Shown one piece after another: positions 1 to 5,722 of a stretch of DNA of 10,114 bases. Source of the DNA: Pyronema omphalodes (Eukaryota; Ascomycota; Pezizomycetes; Pezizales; Pyronemataceae); contig JAJJXM010000232.1 in assembly GCA_024516155.1 (NCBI GenBank), positions 1-10,114 on the forward strand, written 5' to 3'. The translations under genes and the position numbers were made by a program. Position 1 is the first letter of the stretch; every line of letters begins with the position of its first letter. A model generated the notes under the pieces. The model saw only the letters and a list, made by a program, of their open reading frames with translations, was not told the origin of the DNA and ran no database searches.

Positions 1-658
1 ATCGGTTCGGGGTCGGAGGGTTGAGACTCGTGTCCCTGCCCTTTAAGGTGAGGGTGATGGTAGAATTGAGGTTCGTATCGGGTCCTTAGTGTCTGGAAAT
101 TGAATAGTCGGTTATCCGATGCTATAGCCTTGTTGGTGAATTCCATGACGTCCGTTGGTCGTTCGTCCAGGAGTGCTAACTGTCGTTGGACGTCTGTGTT
201 GAGTCCATCACTGAATTGATCGATGTAGGTCTCGTTATTATATCTTAAGTCGGATTTGATTCTCTGAAATTCAGCCCAGTATGCAGCAGCGGATCGAGCA
301 CCCTGCCTGATCATCTTAAATTTTCTCCTTGCCACTTCTTTGGAGTCGGCTTCCCTAAAAGCCCTGCTGACAGAGGTCTTAAAGGTGTCCCAGGTTGTTT
401 TTACGCTCATCCCCTCCTTGTTGGATGGCTCGGTCCATGCCCAAGCATTACCTCTGCATCGGGGGGGTCGCATGGTCTACCTTTTTCTGTTCGGTATCGA
501 ACCTATTCCCGTCGCAATTGAAATTCAGTTCGCATTGCGTAAGGAACGCCCTAAGCTTGGTCCCCTCCCCATAGTAGAGCTCCGGGTCTTCAACCTTGGG
601 GTTACTGTTCGTCGAGGGTCGATGGAGTTGGATGAGAATCTGGTTCAGCTGCTCCTGG
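1..658 (-). pseudogene. gag: Family B Ty3/Gypsy gag fragment (capsid region), truncated and frameshifted
   Basis: On the minus strand this segment encodes a Gag capsid domain collinear with the plus-strand gag at 2815-3472; I judge about 85-90% nucleotide identity by eye. Recognisable blocks are the EQLNQ start, the AWAW-type block, a long open stretch ending in RYEPQFYHHP, and a basic linker running off the left edge of the window. A run of seven G at 461-467 (C on the coding strand) adds one base relative to the other copy and shifts the frame, with a stop (TAA) just beyond. Downstream of that point the frame stays open to the window edge, so the 3' part of this gag (zinc knuckle) should lie to the left. 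Its 5' end stops at 658, where the 659-1738 unit begins. Gag would form the virus-like particle; this copy cannot make a complete protein. Confidence 0.85.
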
Positions 659-795
659 TGTCACGGCTCGAGAATTATTACCTTCCCCCTCCTCGTCATT
701 CATTCACCTATTATCATTCGCTTCATTATTCAGCACTCGTTTGTTTATTCATTTCTATTATCCTTCGGTCTTCGATCATCACTCGTCACTCGCCT

Positions 796-1245
796 GGGTT
801 AGGGTTACGCTCAATTCCCAAATTGTCAAAAGGTCACGTGACCTGTTCCCAGGGTTAGGGGTCTGTTCGGATCCCTTTTCGGAGATTCCATACCTACGGT
901 CTACCGATCATCGTATCCGATTAGATAAGATCGGTCACGTGTCTCTAATCAGTAGTGGTTCAGTATGCACGCGCACTGGTCTACTAATGTGCGCACACGT
1001 GACTAGGGCTAGGGCACGATCATCTTATCGATGAGATAAGATCTAGTCATGTGACCTTATCAGTATTGCACCATCTTTCCAATCGCAGCTGATCTGGATT
1101 CACGTGACTAGGGTTAGGGTTGCACCCGCACGCACACAAACTAGGGTTAGGTTTGTGACCGTACGCGCACAGCTAGGGTTAGGGTTACGGACGCACGCGC
1201 ACGATTAGGGTTACGGAAGCGCGCGCGTGACTACGCTTAGGGCTA
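796..1245 (+). repeat. Cluster of degenerate telomere-like TTAGGG motifs
   Basis: At least eight short blocks built from (C/T)TAGGGTTAGGG and variants such as CTAGGGCTAGGG occur at about 796-807, 851-860, 1003-1014, 1108-1121, 1141-1152, 1173-1187, 1204-1212 and 1235-1244, all in the same orientation. They are separated by unrelated or CG-rich sequence, so this is a dispersed cluster rather than a tandem telomere array. TTAGGG is the usual telomere repeat of filamentous fungi. The stretch has no gene. Confidence 0.7.
832..1106. promoter_or_regulatory. Cluster of CACGTG (E-box) and GATA-type sites
   Basis: CACGTG occurs four times: 835-840 (inside the 12-bp palindrome GGTCACGTGACC, 832-843), 936-941, 996-1001 and 1101-1106. 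The last two are both followed by ACTAGGG(C/T)TAGGG. GATAAG or its complement occurs at 924-929, 1024-1029, 1035-1040 and 1056-1061; two of these form an 8-bp-stem hairpin (1022-1029 with 1035-1042). Fungal bHLH proteins (Cbf1/Pho4 type) bind CACGTG and fungal GATA factors bind GATAAG. Regulatory use here is an inference from the clustering. Confidence 0.4.
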
Positions 1246-1328
1246 CGCTAGCGCGCACGCGAAGTACGCTACCGCGCACGCGAGTTACGCTATCGCGCAC
1301 GCGAGATACGCTAACGAGCGTGCGACGA
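1245..1328 (+). repeat. 21-bp CG-rich tandem repeat, about four units
   Basis: Units start at 1245, 1266, 1287 and 1308, with consensus ACGCTANCGCGCACGCGAGNT. The first three are close copies and the fourth is degenerate. The surrounding 1190-1260 is also rich in alternating CG/CA steps. No coding potential is evident. Confidence 0.75.
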
Positions 1329-1465
1329 GGCTGTGCACGCAACCACGCTAATTGGGTACGAACGTGTTAGCGCGTCTAGAACGCGCAACCGCGACCGCGT
1401 TGTTTACTTAGTTATTTTTCGGGAAAAATCTGCAAATAGTGGCTCGGCGTGTAAGGAGGAAAATT

Positions 1466-1473
1466 GTATATAA
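1466..1473 (+). promoter_or_regulatory. TATA-like box TATATAAG within the 659-1738 unit
   Basis: TATATAAGAGG lies where GC-rich sequence gives way to AT-rich, T-rich sequence. The preceding GTAAGGAGGAAAATTGTATA resembles the sequence around the TATA box at 2278, suggesting either a shared LTR ancestry or a common promoter style. Transcription is not demonstrated. Confidence 0.4.
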
Positions 1474-1821
1474 GAGGATTGTTTCTTTGTTTGTTTATTT
1501 TGTTTTTCCTTTCTCCTTACACAGTTATTTGTTTATTTGCAAATTCAAATACTTTGTCGAAATCTTTGTTTACGTCCTCGTTCTCGTCCCCGTCTTTGGA
1601 TCTCTTTGTCCCTTGAAATCTTTGCGTATTTCCTTAAACTTCTAAACACAGAAAGTCTCTAAGTTGATGCTTGACACAGCTTAAGAGTTTCTAACGTTGA
1701 AGTTATTACAAGGTTATTGTCACAACGCTCCCGTGACATGCTCCTGGCCTCCGCCGTCACCACCGCAGGGCTATGGGTGGTTGTCATCACCCTAGCAACC
1801 TGCTACGCCGTCATGAAGTGA

Positions 1822-1859
1822 TAGGGTTAGGGTTAGGGCAAGGGGCTGGGCCCCTTGCC
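1822..1859 (+). repeat. Telomere-like G-tract run fused to a 10-bp-stem hairpin
   Basis: Two and a half telomere units, TAGGGTTAGGGTTAGGG (1822-1838), are followed by CAAGGGG, giving four G-tracts with 3-nt loops, a classic G-quadruplex pattern. The last tracts overlap a perfect inverted repeat: GGCAAGGGGC (1837-1846) pairs with GCCCCTTGCC (1850-1859) around a TGG loop. Confidence 0.75.
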
Positions 1860-1944
1860 GGGGATTTTCATATGTTCGGAGTTATTTCTTCTTTGGATTT
1901 ATTTTAGGTATCACGGCGGCTAGGAAAATGTTGGAATCTTTTAC

Positions 1945-2220
1945 TTATCTCTTTTGGTATGTACTCTTTCTTTATTATTTGGAATCACGGCGGTTAGCCA
2001 GGTAGTTATCTCTTTTTGGTATGTACTCTTTCTTTATTATTTGGAATGACGGCAGTTAGCCAGGTAGTTATCTCTTTTGGGATGTACTCTTTCTTTGTTA
2101 TTATTATTTGGAATTACGGCGGTTAGTTATCTTTGGTATGTATTGTTCCCTTGTTTTCTTATTTGGAATTACGGCGGTTGGCAAATGTTGGTCATGTATG
2201 TAGTTATCACGGCGGTTAGC
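1945..2220 (+). repeat. Tandem ~60-bp repeats upstream of the family B TATA box
   Basis: Four units begin with TTATCT at 1945, 2006, 2068 and 2127 (lengths 61, 62, 59 and about 56). Each has TTTGG(T/G)ATGTA then GGAATNACGGCGGTTAGC; a partial unit follows to 2220 and a degenerate one precedes at about 1900. In LTRs such arrays lie in U3, where they can act as enhancer copies. They differ by indels and substitutions, so the array is not freshly expanded. Confidence 0.8.
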
Positions 2221-2226
2221 ATTGAG

Positions 2227-2252
2227 AGCATTCTCCGCAGGCGGAGAATGCT
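2227..2252. repeat. Perfect 12-bp inverted repeat with 2-base loop
   Basis: AGCATTCTCCGC (2227-2238) and GCGGAGAATGCT (2241-2252) are exact complements around AG. It lies about 26 bases upstream of the TATA box at 2278. TGAGTCA (2252-2258), an AP-1/Gcn4-type site, starts at its last base. Confidence 0.8.
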
Positions 2253-2277
2253 GAGTCACGAGTCATGAAGGAGCAAG

Positions 2278-2286
2278 TATAAGAGG
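2278..2286 (+). promoter_or_regulatory. TATA box of the family B LTR
   Basis: TATAAGAGG lies about 30-40 bases upstream of 2314-2320, the region whose sequence is complementary to the primer site after the LTR. This spacing fits a normal TATA-to-start distance and predicts a transcript start near 2310-2317. Confidence 0.55.
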
Positions 2287-2518
2287 AGGAAATTTGTATG
2301 TAGTTCATTTCTTCACGCAATCAAGTTTCTATTTACTACAATCCTATCTACAAAAGTTCCCTTGTGATATCCCCATCTCTCCGAAACTCACCTGTGATTT
2401 CCCAACCAAAACCCCTTGCCCATTCCCAACTTACCAGCCTTACCTAACCCGCCGCCCTCCTCGCCGCCGAAAACCCCCGCGCTGCCTGTCGTCAGTAACC
2501 GTGGATACGGATTCTGAT

Positions 2519-2528
2519 ATTTGATTGC
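2519..2528 (+). other. Predicted self-priming primer-binding site, family B
   Basis: ATTTGATTGC (2519-2528), just after the LTR, pairs with GCAATCAAGT (2317-2326) near the predicted 5' end of the transcript: ten pairs including one G-U. There is no TGG start typical of tRNA-primed sites. Tf1 of fission yeast primes reverse transcription by folding its own mRNA 5' end onto such a site; extending this to family B is an inference. Confidence 0.5.
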
Positions 2529-2560
2529 CTCCTGTGTACGACACCCAACGCGGAACGAAG

Positions 2561-2605
2561 ACCCAGAAAACCCAGAAGACCCAGAAAACCCAGAAAACCT
2601 AGAAG
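2561..2605 (+). repeat. 9-bp tandem repeat in the gag leader
   Basis: Five units of ACCCAGAA(A/G) run from 2561 to 2605, the last reading ACCTAGAAG. In one frame they would encode an NPE/DPE-type acidic-proline repeat. That frame differs from the main gag frame and the TAG at 2600-2602 closes the gag frame there, so the repeat is probably leader or a frameshifted Gag N-terminus. Confidence 0.7.
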
Positions 2606-3584
2606 AAGGCGCACACAGTGGCGTCCTTTCAGCTAAAAGAGCTCGGAGAACATATCGAACAAGAACCGACCGGATCGGCAAGCCCAGTGACCCCCGAACA
2701 ACCATCCAGACCACAGACCCCCGAATCCGCCGAACTACCCCATACCTCTACCGACGACCCTGCGGAAATGGCGACCCCGGCAGGATTGGGACTTGTCACT
2801 CCGGTCACGATGACCCAGGAGCAGTTGAACCAGATCCTCATTCAACTCCATCGCCCCACGACAAACAGTAACCCCAAGGTGGAAGACCCGGAGCTGTACT
2901 CCGGGGAAAGAACCAAGCTAAGGGCCTTCCTGACGCAATGCGAACTGAAGTTCAATTGTGAAGGGAATAGGTTCGACACCGAACAGAAAAAGGTGAACTA
3001 TGCGAGCTCCCGCTGTAGAGGTAACGCTTGGGCATGGATCGAGCCGTCCATCACGGAGGGGAAAAGCGTATACACGACCTGGGAAGCCTTCAAGACCGCT
3101 GTCAGTGGGGCTTTCGGGGAAGCCGACTCAAAAGAAGTAGCAAGAAGAAAGTTCAAGATGATCAGGCAGGGCGCGCGATCCGATGCTGCATACTGGGCCG
3201 AATTTCAAAGAATCAAATCCGACTTAAGATATAATGACGAGACCTACATCGATCAATTCAGTGATGGACTAAACACAGACGTCCAACGACAGTTGGCACT
3301 CCTTGACGAACGACCAACGGATCTCACGGAATTCGCCAACAAGGCCATAGCGTTAGACAACCGACTATTCAATTTCCGAACCCTGAGGACCCGATATGAA
3401 CCTCAATTCTATCACCACCCCCCATCTTAAGGGGCAGGGACACGACTCTCGACTCTCCGACCCCGAACCAATGGAATTAGATTCCACTCGTCGACCGAAA
3501 CCAAGGGATAGGACGGAGGAGGATAGGCGGAAGCGGAATAACGAGTGTTTTAACTGCGGGAAGGTGGGACACTACGCTGCGAAG
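2603..3584 (+). pseudogene. gag: Family B Ty3/Gypsy gag (capsid plus zinc knuckle), frameshifted and split by a family A insertion
   Basis: The gag frame is open from 2603. The first in-frame ATG is at 2768 in a good context (purine at -3, G at +4), though upstream sequence reads as a plausible Pro/Glu-rich N-terminus lacking an ATG. The capsid domain spans about 2810-3390, with the AWAW, RRKFKMIRQG and YIDQFSDGL blocks. A six-C run at 3418-3423 has one base more than the inverted copy at 1-658, so the frame ends at TAA (3428-3430). The next frame continues through a basic linker to a CX2CX4HX4C zinc knuckle (3546-3587), which binds the genomic RNA. The family A LTR begins at 3585, inside the last knuckle codon, so the rest of Gag and all of Pol are displaced beyond the array. 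Reading past 3585 is LTR sequence and stops at TAG (3645-3647). Confidence 0.85.
2815..3472 (+). repeat. Inverted repeat partner of 1-658
   Basis: The 658 bp here match the reverse complement of 1-658 end to end, at roughly 85-90% by eye, with one compensating one-base difference in each copy (C runs at 3418-3423 and 461-467). Most differences are single-base and many are synonymous, as expected for two family copies that diverged while still coding. Confidence 0.85.
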
Positions 3585-3763
3585 TGTCAGGGAACTAGGA
3601 ACGGACGTTCAAAGAACACACTGAACACTACCGGCAAGAGGGACTAGGCGGGTTCCGGGACGGGAAACGGCAGGACAAGGACCGAAGTGCTCGTCAGACG
3701 GACGGCACACGAAACAGGAACAGGGACAAGGACAAGAGTCACGTAGGACTGGAAGAAGAAGTC

Positions 3764-3769
3764 TTTATT
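3764..3769 (-). terminator. Polyadenylation signal AATAAA in the 3' LTR
   Basis: AATAAA on the minus strand, 31 bases downstream of the predicted transcript start at 3800, as expected for a short R region. The same signal is at 9650-9655 in the other LTR. Confidence 0.6.
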
Positions 3770-3830
3770 AGGAGCAAGGGAAAGACACAAGACGTTCGAT
3801 GGAGAACTCGACAACGGGGAGGCGAGCCTC

Positions 3831-3838
3831 CTTATGTA
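3831..3838 (-). promoter_or_regulatory. TATA-like box TACATAAG in the 3' LTR
   Basis: TACATAAG lies 31-38 bases upstream of 3800, the 5' edge of the ATCGAACGT block that is complementary to the primer site. The identical copy in the 5' LTR (9717-9724) is the one that would drive this element. Confidence 0.5.
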
Positions 3839-4121
3839 CAAAGGGGCGGCCAGCACTCTTGCTGGGCCGTCATCCAACATCGCTACATGAAGCTTCCGTT
3901 CTCCATCAATTCTCCTGCGACGCCACAGCTCTCCAGCTCGCGGTACGTCATCCATCATCAATCAGTCTATCAGTCACAACGGCACGGCACACACAACAAC
4001 ACAACCACACAACGGCAACACAACACAACACGGCAAGACAGCGGCACGATGTCAATCAACAACCTCGACAACACAATGAAGCCGCAACAACACAACGGCT
4101 CGTCAGCCGTGTGCCGTGACA

Positions 4122-4132
4122 GTACCCCCCCG
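4122..4132 (-). other. Polypurine tract candidate of family A
   Basis: Between the pol stop (4133-4135) and the 3' LTR, the minus strand reads CGGGGGGGTAC, a G-run in the place where plus-strand DNA synthesis is normally primed. The tract has seven G here and eight in the next tandem copy (10011-10018). Confidence 0.55.
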
Positions 4133-5638
4133 TTAGGCTCGAGTTCCTACGAGAGGAGAAGGTTTGTCTGGGTATAACTGATGGAATTTCTCGGCGGCCT
4201 CAGTTTCGGATAGGTTTGTTTCCGGTTCCCAGGTTGGAGAGTCATGGCCGGTCCACTTGACGAGGTACTGCAGGTTTCCTCTTGACCAACGGCTATCCAG
4301 AATTTCATCCACGAACCATTCTTCTTCGCCGTCTACTACTACCGGTAGGGGCGGTGGGATAATCTGGCCAGGGAGGGGGTCCGAAGGGGCTGGGTTTAGT
4401 AGGGACACGGGGAAGGTCCTATGATGTTTCATTGTTTCCGGTATATCCAATTCATAGGCGTGGGATCCAATGGGTCGTAACACGGTGAAGGGGCCTAGGT
4501 GTTTGTTTTCCAGTTTCTTTGAGGGGCGGCGGGTTCTGAGGTTGCGGGCGTCCAGCCATACTAGGTCTCCTGGTTTGAAGACCGGCGCGGGGAGTCGGGA
4601 ATTGTCGGCGGCTTCTATGTGGCGGGCTTGGGCGTATTTCATTTCCGAACGTAAGACGTCATGGATGTGTGACATCCTTTCCGCTACCTCGTTCGCTTTC
4701 ACTTCTTCAGGATTATCTGTCCTGATTTCCAGTTCGAAAGAGCATTTGGGGTGTCGGCCGTATATAGCGTAGAACGGAGACAGCGACGTTGTATCCGATA
4801 CTTGGTTATTTGCAGCAAATTCTGCCAGTGGTAAAAATTTCTTCCAATCGTCTTGTAAATAACAGACGTACGCGCGGAGATATTGCTCTGTAACCGCGTT
4901 GATTCTTTCTGTTTGGCCGTCGGTTTGGGGATGGAAGGCCGTACTCGTGGCAATTTCGATACCCATGCAATTTGCCAGGTGTTTCCAGAAGTGGGCCACA
5001 AATTGCGGGCCGCGGTCGGACACTACTGTGTCTGGCAGGCCGTGTAGTTTGAATACGTTTTCCAGGAAGAGTTGCGCGAAGCCTTCTGCGTCTATCTTGG
5101 AGTGACAGGGCACTAAGTGCCGCTGTTTCGTGAGTCGGCAAACGATCGCACATATTGCGTCGAAGCCTTCTGATGTGGGTAGTCCAGTAACGAAGTCCAC
5201 AGATATATTCTGCCAAGGGTGGTGCGGGACCGGTAGGGGCTTCAAGGTTCCATAGGGTGCGTGGCGGGTAGCTTTTGTTCTTTTACAAGTGTGGCAATTT
5301 CGGACGAATTGGTCCACATCTTTTCTCATCGAGGGCCAGTAATAATTCCTGGCGAGGGGTTCGAAAGTCTTTGCACGGCCCGGGTGTCCCATGGTGGGGG
5401 GGTCGTGGTGATCTTGTAGTAGTTTCAATCGTTGTTTATCCAGCGCAGGAACATAGAGGCAGTCTCGGTAGTACAATCTGTTTTCCAACACGGAGCAATC
5501 GGCGAGTGATGTGTCCTTACAGATTTGTGTACCGTCTTCCAGCATTCCCAACACTCGGTTGGGAAATGAATCTGTCATGTAACCCTCTGTGAACAGGAGG
5601 TCTACTTCGGAAGGTGCGAGTTTCATGGGCGGGGTCAT
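4133..5638 (-). CDS. pol: Family A integrase with C-terminal chromodomain (3' part of pol)
   Basis: The integrase inserts the cDNA into host chromatin. Residues are numbered from the Met at 5638. The zinc-binding HHCC motif is H78, H85, C115, C118. The catalytic core triad is D148, D208, E244 with the canonical 35-residue D-to-E gap. The GPF module lies at about 382-384. The chromodomain at about 440-490 includes WFVDEIL, YLVKWTGH and TWEP; HP1-type cage positions appear as F442, W462 and H465, so one aromatic is missing. Chromodomains of this family steer insertion toward marked heterochromatin. The frame is the same as that of the upstream protease-RT-RNase H segment and runs without a break back to 5722, where a TGA (5723-5725) separates them. 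The Met at 5638 is therefore internal, not a true start. The stop is at 4133-4135, 11 bases before the LTR. Confidence 0.93.
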   Translation of the reverse strand: MTPPMKLAPSEVDLLFTEGYMTDSFPNRVLGMLEDGTQICKDTSLADCSVLENRLYYRDCLYVPALDKQRLKLLQDHHDPPTMGHPGRAKTFEPLARNYYWPSMRKDVDQFVRNCHTCKRTKATRHAPYGTLKPLPVPHHPWQNISVDFVTGLPTSEGFDAICAIVCRLTKQRHLVPCHSKIDAEGFAQLFLENVFKLHGLPDTVVSDRGPQFVAHFWKHLANCMGIEIATSTAFHPQTDGQTERINAVTEQYLRAYVCYLQDDWKKFLPLAEFAANNQVSDTTSLSPFYAIYGRHPKCSFELEIRTDNPEEVKANEVAERMSHIHDVLRSEMKYAQARHIEAADNSRLPAPVFKPGDLVWLDARNLRTRRPSKKLENKHLGPFTVLRPIGSHAYELDIPETMKHHRTFPVSLLNPAPSDPLPGQIIPPPLPVVVDGEEEWFVDEILDSRWSRGNLQYLVKWTGHDSPTWEPETNLSETEAAEKFHQLYPDKPSPLVGTRA

Positions 5639-5722
5639 GCATAACTGAAAGTTTTGTGGCTTTAGAACAGCTTGCTGGTTCGCCAGTATGCGTTCGTCTC
5701 CCTCTTCCGGGAGGTCGGCGGC

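Larger units (their letters stand above)
659..1738. mobile_element. Candidate 1080-bp inserted unit with inverted termini and 9-bp flanking direct repeats
   Basis: The unit begins TGTCACGG (659-666) and ends CCGTGACA (1731-1738), a perfect 8-bp inverted terminal match. An ATTACCTT/AATAACCTT-like similarity lies further inside both ends. The 9 bases TGCTCCTGG directly precede it (650-658) and directly follow it (1739-1747). It interrupts the minus-strand gag at 1-658. It has no convincing coding region. The inside is a GC-rich left half full of telomere-like and CpG-rich repeats, then an AT-rich right part with TATATAAG at 1466. A 9-bp duplication fits Mutator-type DNA transposons better than LTR elements, which usually give 4-6 bp. 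However, TG...CA ends and the TATA box also look LTR-like, so the class is unresolved. The left terminus may partly be gag-derived. Confidence 0.45.
1739..2519 (+). mobile_element. 5' LTR-like region of the plus-strand family B element (left boundary uncertain)
   Basis: This non-coding stretch sits immediately upstream of the plus-strand gag and has LTR organisation: repeat-rich upstream part, TATAAGAGG at 2278, then a pyrimidine-rich leader. The right end is placed at about 2518-2519 (CTGATA) because the next bases are complementary to the predicted transcript start (see 2519-2528). CTGATA would be one base from the CTGACA end of the family A LTR. The left end could be 1719 (TGTCAC, with GTGACA at 1733-1738 making a terminal hairpin), 1782 (TGTCATCACC) or, less likely, 659. 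No 3' partner LTR lies in the window, so the length cannot be fixed. Confidence 0.5.
3585..4121 (-). repeat. 3' LTR of family A element (537 bp)
   Basis: Direct repeat of 9471-10007, with two substitutions. Read on the minus strand it starts TGTCACGGCACACGG at 4121 and ends CTGACA at 3585, with TGTCA/TGACA inverted ends. It contains a TATA-like box, a start-site candidate and AATAAA. The outer flank at 3584 is the interrupted family B gag. Confidence 0.95.

Noticed and set aside
340..1034. Overlapping plus-strand open frames
   Set aside because: The first lies antisense to the gag fragment at 1-658 and the others run into repeat-rich DNA. Composition is not protein-like.
796..1260. True chromosome end or internal telomere array
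   Set aside because: The motifs are dispersed, degenerate and interleaved with other sequence, and retrotransposon DNA lies on both sides.
1945..2220. Possible CRISPR-like array
   Set aside because: Units are contiguous, imperfect and without constant repeats plus unique spacers; the context is a fungal LTR.
659..2519. One single 1.86-kb LTR for the family B element
   Set aside because: Both parts have their own TATA-like box, and the matching ends plus 9-bp repeats at 650-658/1739-1747 argue for separate units. Kept only as a less likely alternative.
2388..2841. Minus-strand open frames opposite the family B gag start
   Set aside because: They are antisense shadows of the 9-bp repeat and Pro-rich N-terminal region; the Ser/Gly-rich repeats mirror the repeat DNA.
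3644..4119. Open frames of about 105 aa on both strands inside the LTR, duplicated at 9530-10005
   Set aside because: They exist twice only because the LTR is repeated. They overlap each other on opposite strands, span promoter and poly(A) signals, and show no recognisable domain.
4722..5592. Plus-strand and alternative-frame open reading frames within the integrase
   Set aside because: They are shadows of the integrase gene, which carries all conserved motifs in its own frame.
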